From Streptomyces tardus (GTDB lineage Bacteria; Actinomycetota; Actinomycetes; Streptomycetales; Streptomycetaceae), in NCBI RefSeq assembly GCF_018101125.2, contig NZ_JAELVF020000004.1, positions 248,001 to 312,000 on the forward strand: a stretch of 64,000 nt of DNA. Reading direction: 5' to 3'. The notes under the pieces are model-generated. The model was not told where the DNA came from and made no database searches. It worked only from the letters and a program-made list of their open reading frames with translations. Positions within the stretch are counted from its first letter, which is position 1; each line of letters begins with the position of its first letter. The position numbers and the translations under genes were made by a program. This document shows positions 44,391 through 53,630 of this stretch, piece after piece.

Positions 44391-45089
44391 GGCCGCGCGG
44401 GTGACGTCGGCGACGAGCTCGACGACGTCCGGCCCGTACGCATGGGAGTTGACCACCTTCAGCAGGAGGCAGAAGGTGCCCTCCGGGCCGTGTCTGCGGC
44501 TCAGCCGACGGTGCTGCCGCGCCAGATAGCGGGTCGCGGCCTGGAGGGTGACGGGGCGCTGGCCGCAGGCGAGGAAGACCGGCCGGGTGTGTTCGCCCGC
44601 GGTGAGGCGGGCGAGGAGCACGTACTCCACCGCGCCCGGGTCCAGCTTGTAGTGCTCGGAGCCGATGACGAAGGTGCCGCGGTCCTGGCCCGACTCGGGG
44701 TCGGTGCTGACCACGACGCCCGGCAGCAGCGACCGCAGATGCGCGGCCATCCGCCGGTTGGAGACCGGCGGGCCGAGGCAGAACTCCGTGCGTTCACCGA
44801 AGCCCTGGTGGGCGGAGTCCGCCCAGACCACGCCCGCCTGAGCCCCGCACTCCTTTATCAGTGCGGACAGCTCCAGCAGCGCGAAGACCTCGGGCCGGGC
44901 CACCGCGCCGTCGCTGCCGGCGTCGCGCCCGACCACCAGGGCCGTCTCGCTGTGGTCCGGCAGCCCGAAGAAGCGCTGCTTGCGCCGCCGAGCCCGGCGC
45001 AGGGCGGCGTTGCGGAGCAGCCAGCCGAGCAGGACGCCGAGCACGGCGGCGACGGCGAGGTGGGCGGGGTCGCGCAGCGAGTCGCTCAT
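44319..45089 (-). CDS. Membrane-anchored protein of unknown function
   Basis: 256 residues from ATG 45089. One N-terminal membrane helix (LAVAAVLGVLLGWLLRNAAL) is followed by a basic stretch (RRARRRKQRFF) and a soluble domain with LVVGRDAGSDGAVARPEVFA, EFCLGPPVSNRRMAAHL, GTFVIGSEHYKLDPGA and LTLQAATRYLARQHR-like helices. It ends TPAEPAEEGTVRKRLTRG. I do not recognise a function. I recall that related genes are neighbours of aspS in other Streptomyces, in the same direction, which would fit a locus where only the aspS 5' part has been lost. Its last 24 codons are duplicated in the palindromes. Confidence 0.75.
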   Translation of the reverse strand: MSDSLRDPAHLAVAAVLGVLLGWLLRNAALRRARRRKQRFFGLPDHSETALVVGRDAGSDGAVARPEVFALLELSALIKECGAQAGVVWADSAHQGFGERTEFCLGPPVSNRRMAAHLRSLLPGVVVSTDPESGQDRGTFVIGSEHYKLDPGAVEYVLLARLTAGEHTRPVFLACGQRPVTLQAATRYLARQHRRLSRRHGPEGTFCLLLKVVNSHAYGPDVVELVADVTRAACAAPRTPAEPAEEGTVRKRLTRG

Positions 45090-45289
45090 GGTGCGCGAGC
45101 CTAGAGCAGGACGCCCGACGGTTCGATACCCCGGAACGCGCTGTCTGCCGCACCACCGCACCCGCGCCCGCCGGGCGGCGTCGCCGCCAACGCCAGCCGG
45201 ACGAAAGGGACTTGCCGCCGCCCGCGCACCGGCGATCCGAGCACGCGGGTACGCGCTCGCCGCCCCGCCGCCGCCGCGGCCATGGCCAA

Positions 45290-45342
45290 TTCGGTGACGT
45301 TGTGCCGAACTGCTTGCGACGTAACGTGACGAGGCATACCGT
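45290..45342 (+). promoter_or_regulatory. Promoter and inverted repeat before the pyrimidine operon
   Basis: TTCGG (45290-45294) and CCGAA (45305-45309) form a 5-bp inverted repeat just before a housekeeping-type promoter, TTGCGA (45314-45319), 17-bp spacer, TACCGT (45337-45342). The leader to the nitrilase ATG is about 100 nt. The remaining gap 45090-45289 shows no gene. Confidence 0.4.
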
Positions 45343-45450
45343 CTCTTCCTCGCGCCGATCTACCCGCGTCTGGCAGGGGTGACGTCTTGGCGCCCGGGCG
45401 CGTGCGCCCCGGCGGGAGGCAGGGCTGACGCCCCGGCAAAGGAGCAGCTC

Positions 45451-46368
45451 ATGACAGCAGTTGGCTCGGACCAGGACCCCACCGCCGGTCGTACGGGACC
45501 GGGAGCGGCAGGGGAGAGCGGCGGCGGTCCCGCCGCCGTACGTGCCGCCCTCGTCCAGGCGACCTGGACCGGCGGCACCGAATCGATGATCGCCAAGCAC
45601 GAGGAGCACACCCGTGAGGCGGCCCGGCAGGGCGCCCGGGTGATGGGCTTCCAGGAGGTCTTCAACGCCCCGTACTTCTGCCAGGTGCAGGATCCCGAGC
45701 ACTACCGCTGGGCCGAGCCGGTGCCCCACGGGCCGACCGTCACCCGGATGTGCGCGCTCGCGCGCGAGACCTCGATGGTGCTGGTGGTGCCGGTCTTCGA
45801 GGTCGCGGACTCGGGCTTCTACTACAACACCGCCGTGGTGATCGACGCCGACGGCACCGTACTGGGCAGCTACCGCAAGCACCACATCCCTCAGCTCAAG
45901 GGATTCTGGGAGAAGTTCTACTTCCGTCCCGGGAACCTCGGTTGGCCGGTTTTCGACACGGCTGTCGGTCGGATCGGCGTCTACATCTGCTACGACCGGC
46001 ACTTCCCCGAGGGCTGGCGCGCACTGGGTCTGGCCGGGGCCCAGCTCGTCTACAACCCCTCGGCGACCTCCCGCGGACTCTCCTCCCACCTGTGGCAGCT
46101 GGAACAGCCGGCAGCCGCGGTCGCCAACGAGTACTTCGTCGCCGCGATCAACCGGGTCGGCGTCGAGGAGTACGGCGACAACGACTTCTACGGCACCAGC
46201 TACTTCGTCGACCCGCGCGGCCGGTTCGTGGGCGACGTCGCCGACGACCGGTCCGAGCAACTCCTCGTGCGCGACCTGGACTTCGGCCTGATCGACCGGG
46301 TCCGGCAGGAGTGGGCCTTCTACCGCGACCGCCGTCCCGACGCCTACGGAAACCTGGTGCAGCCATGA
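45451..46368 (+). CDS. Nitrilase-superfamily beta-ureidopropionase-like amidohydrolase
   Basis: 305 residues; AAAGGAG precedes ATG 45451. The catalytic triad is visible as Glu in MGFQEVFNAPYF, Lys in YRKHHIPQ and Cys in YICYDRHFPEG. The sequence around the cysteine and the NPSATSRGLSSHLW segment fit N-carbamoyl-beta-alanine amidohydrolases, which release beta-alanine, CO2 and ammonia in the third step of reductive pyrimidine degradation. The first 30 residues are a disordered lead. Its stop overlaps the aminotransferase start (ATGA). Confidence 0.88.
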   Translation: MTAVGSDQDPTAGRTGPGAAGESGGGPAAVRAALVQATWTGGTESMIAKHEEHTREAARQGARVMGFQEVFNAPYFCQVQDPEHYRWAEPVPHGPTVTRMCALARETSMVLVVPVFEVADSGFYYNTAVVIDADGTVLGSYRKHHIPQLKGFWEKFYFRPGNLGWPVFDTAVGRIGVYICYDRHFPEGWRALGLAGAQLVYNPSATSRGLSSHLWQLEQPAAAVANEYFVAAINRVGVEEYGDNDFYGTSYFVDPRGRFVGDVADDRSEQLLVRDLDFGLIDRVRQEWAFYRDRRPDAYGNLVQP

Positions 46369-47753
46369 CCGACACCACCCCCGCCCACGCCGGCCCCGCG
46401 GGCGTCGCCGACCCCGGCGCCGCCCCCGCGTACGACACCCACCCCGGGCTGCACGACCGGCACCGTGCGGTGATGCCCGAGTGGCTCTCCCTCTACTACG
46501 ACCGCCCGATCGAGCTGGTCCACGGTGAGGGGCGGCACGTCTGGGACTCCGAGGGACGTCGGTATCTGGACTTCTTCGGCGGCATCCTGACCACCATGAC
46601 CGCCCACGCCCTGCCGGAGGTCACCAAGGCGGTCAGCGAGCAGGCCGGCCGGCTCATCCACAGCTCGACCCTCTATCTCAACCGTTCCATGGTGGAACTG
46701 GCCGAACGCGTCTCGGCGCTCTCCGGCATCCCCGACGCCCGCGTCTTCTTCACCACCTCCGGCACCGAGGCGAACGACGCGGCGCTGCTGCTCGCCACCA
46801 CGTTCCGCGGGTCCAACCAGATCCTCGCGATGCGCAACAGCTACCACGGGCGTTCCTTCTCCACCGTGGGCATCACCGGCAACCGCTCCTGGTCGCCGAC
46901 GAGCCTGTCGCCGCTCCAGACGCTCTACGTGCACGGCGGCGTACGCGGCAGCGGTCCCTTCGCGGAGCTGAGCGACGCCGCGTTCATCGAGGCGTGCGTC
47001 GAGGACCTGCGGGACATGCTCGGCCAGGGCGCCCGCGGCCCGGCCGCGCTGATCGCCGAACCGGTGCAGGGCGTCGGCGGCTTCACCGCGCCGCCGGACG
47101 GGCTGTACGCCGCGTTCCGCGAAGTCCTCGCCGAGCACGGGGTGCTGTGGATCAGCGACGAGGTGCAGACCGGCTGGGGACGCACCGGCGAGCACTTCTG
47201 GGGCTGGCAGGCGCACGCGGCGGCCGGGCCGCCCGACATGCTCACCTTCGCCAAGGGCATCGGCAACGGCATGTCCATCGGCGGTGTCGTCGCCCGCGCG
47301 GAGGTCATGAACTGCCTGGACGGCAACTCCATCTCCACTTTCGGCGGCAGCCCGATCACCATGGCCGCGGGCAACGCCAACCTCGCGTACCTCCTGGAGC
47401 ACGACCTCCAGGGCAACGCCCGCCGGGTCGGCGGACTGCTCATCGAAAGGCTGCGCGCGGCTTCGGCCGGCCTGGACGTCGTCGTGGAGGTGCGCGGCCG
47501 GGGACTGATGATCGGTATCGAGCTGGACGGCCCCCGCGCCGCCGCCCGGGTGCTCGAACTCGCCCGTGAGGAGGGCCTGTTGATCGGCAAGGGCGGCCTG
47601 ACCGGCTCCGCGCTGCGCATCGCCCCGCCGCTCTCCCTCACCGTCGCCGAGGCCGAGGAGGGCGCGGCCGTACTGGAACGCGCCCTGCGCCGCGCCGAGT
47701 CCGAACACGGCGGCACTGAACGCGGCGCGTCCGAGCACGGCGGAAGGGGCTGA
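46365..47753 (+). CDS. Class III PLP-dependent aminotransferase
   Basis: 462 residues. Fold type I with TTSGTEANDAALLLA (phosphate loop), YHGRSF, the DEVQTGWGRTG aspartate that binds the pyridine nitrogen, and the Schiff-base lysine in TFAKGIGNG. In this operon the natural role is transamination of beta-alanine or 3-aminoisobutyrate to the semialdehyde. The order ureidopropionase, transaminase, dihydropyrimidinase follows pyrimidine catabolism. A short His/Gly/Glu repeat tail (SEHGGTERGASEHGG) ends the protein, and the dihydropyrimidinase starts one base later. Confidence 0.9.
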   Translation: MTDTTPAHAGPAGVADPGAAPAYDTHPGLHDRHRAVMPEWLSLYYDRPIELVHGEGRHVWDSEGRRYLDFFGGILTTMTAHALPEVTKAVSEQAGRLIHSSTLYLNRSMVELAERVSALSGIPDARVFFTTSGTEANDAALLLATTFRGSNQILAMRNSYHGRSFSTVGITGNRSWSPTSLSPLQTLYVHGGVRGSGPFAELSDAAFIEACVEDLRDMLGQGARGPAALIAEPVQGVGGFTAPPDGLYAAFREVLAEHGVLWISDEVQTGWGRTGEHFWGWQAHAAAGPPDMLTFAKGIGNGMSIGGVVARAEVMNCLDGNSISTFGGSPITMAAGNANLAYLLEHDLQGNARRVGGLLIERLRAASAGLDVVVEVRGRGLMIGIELDGPRAAARVLELAREEGLLIGKGGLTGSALRIAPPLSLTVAEAEEGAAVLERALRRAESEHGGTERGASEHGGRG

Positions 47754-47754
47754 C

Positions 47755-49161
47755 ATGAGTCGTACGGTCATCAGCGGCGGACTGGTCATCACCGCCAACG
47801 AGGAGCTGGAGGCGGAGGTACTGATCGAGGGCGAGCGGGTCGTCGCGCTCGCCGCCCGGGGCAGCGAGGTGGCCGGCGGCTGGCGCGAGGGCGCGGCGCG
47901 GGTCATCGACGCCACCGACCGCTACGTCCTGCCGGGCGGCGTGGACGGCCACACCCACCTCGACTTCCCCTTCGGCGGCACCTTCTCCGCCGACACCTTC
48001 GAGACCGGCACCAGGGCCGCGGCCTGGGGCGGCACCACCACCATCGTCGACTTCGCCGTGCAGTCCCGCGGGCACGCGCTGCGCGAGGGCCTGGACGCCT
48101 GGCACGCCAAGGCCGAGGGCAACTGCGCCGTCGACTACGGCTTCCACATGATCCTCTCCGAGGTCACCGACGGCACCCTCAAGGAGATGGACGGGCTGGT
48201 GGAGGAGGGAGTGACCTCCTTCAAGCTGTTCATGGCCTACCCGGGCGTCTTCTACAGCGACGACGGCCAGATCCTGCGGGCGATGCAACGCGGCGCCGAC
48301 AACGGCGGATTGATCATGATGCACGCCGAGAACGGCATCGCGATCGACGTGCTCGCCGAGCAGGCCGTCGCCGCGGGCCGCACCGACCCCCGGTACCACG
48401 GGGAGGTGCGCAGGGTACTGCTGGAGGCCGAGGCCACCCACCGCGCCATCCAGCTCTCCCGGGTCGCCGGCTGTCCGCTGTACGTCGTGCACGTCTCCGC
48501 CGCCGAGGCCGTCGCCGAGCTTGCGGCGGCGCGCGATCTGGGGCTGCCGGTCTTCGGCGAGACCTGTCCGCAGTACCTCTTCCTGTCCCTGGACAACCTG
48601 GCGGAACCCGATTTCGGCGGCGCCAAGTACGTCTGCTCCACACCGCTGCGGCCCAGCGAGCACCAGGCCTCGCTCTGGCGCGGACTGCGCACCAACGACC
48701 TCCAGGTCGTCTCCACCGACCACTGCCCGTTCTGCTTCACCGGCCAGAAGGAGCTGGGGCGCGGCGACTTCAGGAAGATTCCCAACGGGATGCCGGGCAT
48801 CGAGCACCGGATGGACCTGCTGCACCAGGCGGTGGTCGAGGGCCACATCTCGCGGCGCCGATGGGTCGATCTGGCCTGCGCGACCCCGGCCCGGATGTTC
48901 GGCCTCGCGGGTCGCAAGGGCACCCTCGCTCCGGGCGCCGACGCCGACGTGGTGATCTACGACCCGCGCGCCGAGCAGGTGCTCTCGGCCGACACCCACC
49001 ACATGAACGTCGACTACTCCGCCTACGAGGGCAAGCGGATCACCGGCGCGGTGCGCACCGTGCTCTCCCGAGGCCGCGTGATCATCGACGACGGCCGCTA
49101 CACGGGCTCCGCCGGCGACGGCCGCTATCTGCCCCGCGCGACCTGCCAGTACCTCGACTGA
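47755..49161 (+). CDS. hydA: Dihydropyrimidinase / D-hydantoinase
   Basis: 468 residues. Binuclear zinc amidohydrolase: GHTHLDFPFGG (metal histidines, about residues 63-68), the carboxylated lysine in SFKLFMAYPG, MMHAENG, YVVHVSAAEA and STDHCPFC (catalytic aspartate). It opens dihydrouracil or dihydrothymine to N-carbamoyl amino acids, feeding the nitrilase at 45451-46368. The active-site loops (VFYSDDGQI, AKYVCSTPLRP) are those of dihydropyrimidinases and not dihydroorotases. Confidence 0.93.
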   Translation: MSRTVISGGLVITANEELEAEVLIEGERVVALAARGSEVAGGWREGAARVIDATDRYVLPGGVDGHTHLDFPFGGTFSADTFETGTRAAAWGGTTTIVDFAVQSRGHALREGLDAWHAKAEGNCAVDYGFHMILSEVTDGTLKEMDGLVEEGVTSFKLFMAYPGVFYSDDGQILRAMQRGADNGGLIMMHAENGIAIDVLAEQAVAAGRTDPRYHGEVRRVLLEAEATHRAIQLSRVAGCPLYVVHVSAAEAVAELAAARDLGLPVFGETCPQYLFLSLDNLAEPDFGGAKYVCSTPLRPSEHQASLWRGLRTNDLQVVSTDHCPFCFTGQKELGRGDFRKIPNGMPGIEHRMDLLHQAVVEGHISRRRWVDLACATPARMFGLAGRKGTLAPGADADVVIYDPRAEQVLSADTHHMNVDYSAYEGKRITGAVRTVLSRGRVIIDDGRYTGSAGDGRYLPRATCQYLD

Positions 49162-49187
49162 ACCCGCCAGGACGACAGGAGCAACAG

Positions 49188-50216
49188 ATGGACTTCGGAC
49201 TCGTGCTCCAGACCGACCCGCCCGGTTCGGCGACGGTCTCGCTGATGCGCCGCGCCGAGCGCAACGGCTTCACCCACGGCTGGACCTTCGACTCCGCGGT
49301 GCTGTGGCAGGAACCCTTCGTCATCCACAGCCGCATCCTGGACCACACCGACCGTCTGAAGGTCGGCCCGATGGTCACCAACCCCGGCACCCGCAGCTGG
49401 GAGGTGACCGCCTCCACCTTCGCCACCCTCAACGAGATGTACGGCAACCGCACCGTCTGCGGCATCGGCCGCGGCGACTCCGCGATGCGGGTCGCCGGCC
49501 GCAGCCCGAACAACCTCCGCTCGCTCGGTGAGGCGATCACCGCCATCCGCGAACTGGCCGAGGGTCGCGAGGCGCTGGTCGACGGCCGACCGCTGACCAT
49601 CCCCTGGGTCCGGAACGGCAGCCTCCCGGTCTGGATGGCCGCGTACGGCCCGAAGGCGCTCGCGCTCGCCGGACAGAAGGCGGACGGCTTCATCCTCCAG
49701 CTCGCCGACCCCTACCTCACCGAGTGGATGGTCCGCTCGGTGCGCGAAGCCGCAGCCGACGCGGGCCGCGACCCGGACGCCATCACCGTCTGCGTCGCCG
49801 CTCCCGCCTACCTCGGGGACGATCTGGCCCACGCCCGCGAGCAGTGCCGCTGGTTCGGCGGCATGGTCGGCAACCACGTCGCCGACCTCGTCGCCCGCTA
49901 CGGCGAGCACTCCTCGATGGTGCCCGAGGAGCTGACCGACTACATCAAGCAGCGCAAGGGCTACGACTACAGCCACCACGGACGCGCCGGGAACCCGGAC
50001 ACCGCCTTCGTGCCGGACGAGATCATCGACCGCTTCTGCCTGCTCGGACCCGCAGAGGCGCACATCGAGAAACTGCAACGGCTGCGCGAACTGGGCGTGG
50101 ACCAGTTCGCGCTGTACGCGATGCACGACGCCCGGGAGGAGGTCATCGACGGCTACGGGCGCGACATCATCCCCGCGCTCGACCCGCAGAGCGCGGCGCC
50201 CGGTACGGCAGGGTGA
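49188..50216 (+). CDS. LLM-class, probably F420-dependent, oxidoreductase
   Basis: 342 residues from ATG 49188 (ACAGGAG ribosome site), 26 bp after hydA. Luciferase-like barrel with MDFGLVLQTDPPGSAT at the N-terminus, GWTFDSAVLWQEPFV, KVGPMVTNPGTRSWEVTA, GIGRGDSAMRVAGR and PVWMAAYGPKALALAG; the AAYGPKAL segment is typical of F420 or FMN-binding LLM enzymes. This subgroup co-occurs with dihydropyrimidinase genes. No dihydropyrimidine dehydrogenase gene is present here, so it could supply or consume reducing equivalents for that missing reduction step; that is inference. Confidence 0.85.
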   Translation: MDFGLVLQTDPPGSATVSLMRRAERNGFTHGWTFDSAVLWQEPFVIHSRILDHTDRLKVGPMVTNPGTRSWEVTASTFATLNEMYGNRTVCGIGRGDSAMRVAGRSPNNLRSLGEAITAIRELAEGREALVDGRPLTIPWVRNGSLPVWMAAYGPKALALAGQKADGFILQLADPYLTEWMVRSVREAAADAGRDPDAITVCVAAPAYLGDDLAHAREQCRWFGGMVGNHVADLVARYGEHSSMVPEELTDYIKQRKGYDYSHHGRAGNPDTAFVPDEIIDRFCLLGPAEAHIEKLQRLRELGVDQFALYAMHDAREEVIDGYGRDIIPALDPQSAAPGTAG

Positions 50217-50291
50217 ACCCGTACGCGCGAGCCCACCCGGGGACGGTCTGACCCGGCAGCCCACGCACCACAGCCGTTCTCCCAGAGCCCT

Positions 50292-50320
50292 GCGGCCCGC
50301 GGCAGTTGACCGCGGGCCGC
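50292..50320 (+). terminator. Terminator of the pyrimidine operon
   Basis: 11-bp perfect arms (50292-50302, 50310-50320), 7-nt loop, 76 bp after the LLM gene. The rest of 50217-50688 has no gene; a 21-bp unit occurs twice in tandem with two mismatches at 50559-50600. Confidence 0.6.
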
Positions 50321-50688
50321 CGAAGGGCCGCGCCGGGCACGGCGGTTCGCGAGGCCCGCCGCATCCGGTGCGGCAGACACCGGGCCCGTGCGACGCCCCC
50401 AGGCCCGCGCCGGAACGCGCGCAACCAGACCACCGCCGTCCGCGCCGGGAGACGATCCGGCGGGCCCCGGGAACCTCGCGCTCGTGGCACGGACTCACTG
50501 CCATCGGTCGGGCGGGAGCAGCACCGCCCGTGTGTCACGAAGAACTTGGGCCGGAGGCCGTGCCACACAGCGCCGTCACCGTGCCACACGGTGCCGTCAC
50601 CGGCCGTCGGGGCATGTGCCCCGAGCAGATCCGCCGCCCTTGCCGCCCGCCCGAGGGCGTGTCGGCGGGACGTGTTTGTATGGGGCAC

Positions 50689-51513
50689 ATGATCGATGAG
50701 GAGCTTGTCGTCGCAGTGGAGAAGGCCGTGCGCGAGGTTGCCGCCGCGGAGATCGTGCCGCGCTGGCGCCGGCTCGCCGCCCACGAGGTGATCGAGAAGA
50801 ACGGCCCGCATGATCTGGTCACCGTTGCCGACCGGGAGGCGGAGATTCGGCTGACCGAGGCGCTGACGGCGCTGCTGCCGGGCTCCGTCGTCGTCGGCGA
50901 GGAGGCCGTCCACGCGGACCCGGCAAGCTACGCCGCCCTCGCCGGTGACGCCCCGGTGTGGATCGTCGACCCGGTCGACGGGACCCGGCAGTTCGTACGG
51001 GGCGAGGACGGCTTCTGCACCCTGGTGGCGCTGGCGCACCGCGGGCGGCTCCTGGGCTCGTGGACGTACGCCCCCGCGCGCGAGCAGTTCGCCACAGCGC
51101 GTCTGGGGCACGGCGCCCGGCTCAACGGCCGTGTGCTCACGGCCGGTTCGCCGCCGCCCGGTGCCGCGCTGCGGGTCGCGGTCTCCCACCCGGACTTCAC
51201 CGACGACCGCCAGAAGCGCGCACTGCTCGGGCTCTGGACGGAGGGCGTCGCGCCGCGCGCCTGCGGGTCGGCGGGGCTGGAGTATCTGGCGATCGCCACC
51301 GGCGAGTTGGAGGCGACGGTGTTCTCCTGGGACAAGGCGTGGGACCACGCCGCCGGACTGCTGCTGGTGACCGAGGCGGGCGGCGTGCAGCGGACCGTCG
51401 CGGGGGAGCCGTACCGCGTCGACTCGGACGCCAACGCGCTGCCGTTCAGTGCGGCCGGGGACGAGCGAACACTGGAGCGTATTCTCTCCCTGCTGGCAGG
51501 TGCTGCCGGCTGA
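50689..51513 (+). CDS. Inositol-monophosphatase-family phosphatase
   Basis: 274 residues from ATG 50689; ATG 50680 (three extra residues) is possible. Family motifs: VVGEEAVHAD (metal glutamates), WIVDPVDGTRQFV (DPxDGT), and WDKAWDHAAGLLLVTEAGG (WD-x-AAG). Substrates in this family include inositol phosphate, histidinol phosphate, 3'-phosphoadenosine 5'-phosphate and fructose bisphosphate, and cannot be told apart here. It ends 27 bp before the FAD oxidoreductase. Confidence 0.88.
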   Translation: MIDEELVVAVEKAVREVAAAEIVPRWRRLAAHEVIEKNGPHDLVTVADREAEIRLTEALTALLPGSVVVGEEAVHADPASYAALAGDAPVWIVDPVDGTRQFVRGEDGFCTLVALAHRGRLLGSWTYAPAREQFATARLGHGARLNGRVLTAGSPPPGAALRVAVSHPDFTDDRQKRALLGLWTEGVAPRACGSAGLEYLAIATGELEATVFSWDKAWDHAAGLLLVTEAGGVQRTVAGEPYRVDSDANALPFSAAGDERTLERILSLLAGAAG

Positions 51514-51540
51514 ACCTCCGTTCCCGAGGGGAGATCCACA

Positions 51541-53037
51541 GTGCCGTGGACGCGTGACGTCGTCGTGGTCGGAGCAGGTCCCAACGGCCTCACCGCAGCG
51601 GTGGAGTTGGCCCGACGAGGCCTCAGCGTCGAGCTCTTCGAGGCGCTCGGGTCGATCGGCGGAGGAGCGCGCACCGAGGAGCTGACGCTCCCCGGGTACC
51701 GGCACGACCCCTGCTCGGCGGTCCACCCGCTGGCGATCGGCTCGCCCGCCTTCGACACGATGCCGCTGGCCCGCCACGGACTGCACTGGCTGCACCCCGA
51801 ACTGCCGATGGCCCACCCCTTCCCGGACGGCAGCGCGGCCGTCCTCTCGCGTTCCCTCGGGGAGACAGCGGCCTCGCTCGGCCCGCGCGACGCGGGTGCG
51901 TACCGCAGACTGATCGGCCCGTACGTCGGCCGCTGGGAGACGGTGGCGGCGGACTTCATGAAGGTGCCCTGGGACGGGCTGCCCCGCGATCCGCTCACCG
52001 TCGCGCGCTTCGGCCTCGACGCGGTGCAGCCCGCCGCGTGGCTAGGCCGGCGCTTTCGCGACGAGAAGGCGCGCGCCCTGCTCAGCGGCCTGGCCGCGCA
52101 CGCCATCACCCCGACCACCACCAACGCCACCGGCGGTATCGCGATGCTCTTCGCGCTCGCCGCCCACGAGCGGGGCTGGCCGATTCCGCGCGGCGGCTCG
52201 CAGTCGATCGTGGACGCACTCGCCGGCCACCTGCGGGAGTTGGGGGGCTCCATCCACACCGGAGTGGAGGTCCGGCGGCTGGACGAGCTGCCGCCGGCGA
52301 AGGCGTACGTGTTCGACACCTCGCCCACCGCGCTGGCGCGCATCGCCGGTCTCGGCAGGGCGTACGCCGGTTTCCGCTACGGTCCGTCCGCGTTCAAGAT
52401 CGACTATGCGATGGACGGCCCGATGCCCTGGACGTCCCGCGACGCCCGGCGCGCCGGAACGGTGCACATCGGACCTACCGACGGGGAGATCAGCGCCGCG
52501 CTGCGGGCGGTCAGCACCCACGGCAAGGCTCCGGAAACACCGTTCCTCATCACCTCCCAACCCACCCTGATCGACAGCACCAGGGCACCCGAGGGCAAGC
52601 ACACGTTCTGGGCGTACGGCCACGCGCCGAGCGGCTGGGAGGGCGACCTCACCGAGGCGATCGAGCGCCAACTGGAGCGCTTCGCCCCGGGGTTCCGCGA
52701 TCTGGTGCTCGCCCGTGCCACCGCGGGACCTCCCCAACTCGCCGCGCGCAACGCCAACTATGTGGGCGGCGACATCGCCTGCGGTGCCTACTCCGGCCTC
52801 CAGACCCTGCTGCGGCCCCGGCTCGCCCGGGTCCCGTACGCCACCGCGCACCCGGCCGTCTTCCTCTGCTCGTCGGCGACCTGGCCGGGGCCCGGGGTGC
52901 ACGGCATGTCCGGCCACAACGCTGCCAAGGCGGTGTGGCGCGCACTGCGCCGCCGCGGCGCCCTGGACGCCGCGGGGCGGGGCCGCGCGCCGGGTACGGG
53001 CGGTGACGGGGCCGGTGGCGCGGCCACAGGCGGCTAG
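51541..53037 (+). CDS. FAD-dependent oxidoreductase of the phytoene-desaturase type
   Basis: 498 residues from GTG 51541 (GAGGGGAG ribosome site). Dinucleotide fold VVVGAGPNGLTAAVELARR at residue 8 on, then GGGARTEELTLPGY as in CrtI/NAD(P)-binding-Rossmann proteins. Mid-protein GGSQSIVDALAGHLRELGG and C-terminal YVGGDIACGAYSGLQ and GPGVHGMSGHNAA close the FAD site. The family performs desaturation, isomerisation or saturation of polyprenyl chains and other substrates; no carotenoid genes are near, so the substrate is open. Its stop overlaps the stop of the convergent Clp-N gene. Confidence 0.87.
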   Translation: MPWTRDVVVVGAGPNGLTAAVELARRGLSVELFEALGSIGGGARTEELTLPGYRHDPCSAVHPLAIGSPAFDTMPLARHGLHWLHPELPMAHPFPDGSAAVLSRSLGETAASLGPRDAGAYRRLIGPYVGRWETVAADFMKVPWDGLPRDPLTVARFGLDAVQPAAWLGRRFRDEKARALLSGLAAHAITPTTTNATGGIAMLFALAAHERGWPIPRGGSQSIVDALAGHLRELGGSIHTGVEVRRLDELPPAKAYVFDTSPTALARIAGLGRAYAGFRYGPSAFKIDYAMDGPMPWTSRDARRAGTVHIGPTDGEISAALRAVSTHGKAPETPFLITSQPTLIDSTRAPEGKHTFWAYGHAPSGWEGDLTEAIERQLERFAPGFRDLVLARATAGPPQLAARNANYVGGDIACGAYSGLQTLLRPRLARVPYATAHPAVFLCSSATWPGPGVHGMSGHNAAKAVWRALRRRGALDAAGRGRAPGTGGDGAGGAATGG

Positions 53038-53627
53038 TCCGCCTTCGCGGCCAGATCCTCGAGGATCTCCGCCCGCAGCGTCGCCGGGTCGGTGCCGAAC
53101 CGGCCGAGCAGCGCCGCCGTCCTGCGGTCCGCCTCGTCGAGCAGGCCGAGCAGCAGGTGCTCGGTCCCGATCGACCGGTCGCCGCGGCGCACCGCCTCCC
53201 GCAGCGAGAGCTCCAGTGCCTGCTTGGCGGGCCGGGTGAACGGGAGGTGCCCGGCGCCCGGCCGTCGCCCGCGGCGCAGCAGACCCAGACGTCCGCGCCG
53301 AGGGACCGGCTCCTCCAACGCGCCCGCGCCGAGGCTCTGTTCGGCCCGGCGACGCACCTCCTCGACGTCGATGCCGAGCGAGGCCGGCGCCGCGGCGTCC
53401 TCCTGGGCCAGCGGACCGCCGGGGGAGTCGAGGAGCGTCACCTCCCGTCGGGCCGCCTGCTCGGTGATGCCGAGTCGACGAAGTGTGGCCGGACCGGGCA
53501 GCGTCGGGTCCTCGAGGAGGGCGAGCAGCAGATGCTCCGTCCGGATCTCCTCCTGTCGCAGCTGCCGGGCGTGTTCCTGCGCTCGGACGACGGCCTCCCT
53601 GGCCGCCGGGGTGAAGCGTTCGAACAT
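53034..53627 (-). CDS. Stand-alone Clp-N (ClpC N-domain) repeat protein
   Basis: 197 residues. Two Clp amino-terminal repeats: MFERFTPAAREAVVRAQEHA with TEHLLLALLEDP (residues about 1-65) and FTRPAKQALELSLREAVRRG with TEHLLLGLLDEAD (about 125-185), linked by an Arg/Gly/Pro-rich stretch. No ATPase domain is present. In ClpC this domain binds substrates and adaptors, so a free copy may act as an adaptor, decoy or sensor of Clp activity. The AGGAGG ribosome site lies inside the end of the upstream HTH gene (3-bp gap), giving tight coupling. Confidence 0.87.
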   Translation of the reverse strand: MFERFTPAAREAVVRAQEHARQLRQEEIRTEHLLLALLEDPTLPGPATLRRLGITEQAARREVTLLDSPGGPLAQEDAAAPASLGIDVEEVRRRAEQSLGAGALEEPVPRRGRLGLLRRGRRPGAGHLPFTRPAKQALELSLREAVRRGDRSIGTEHLLLGLLDEADRRTAALLGRFGTDPATLRAEILEDLAAKAD

Positions 53628-53630
53628 GGG

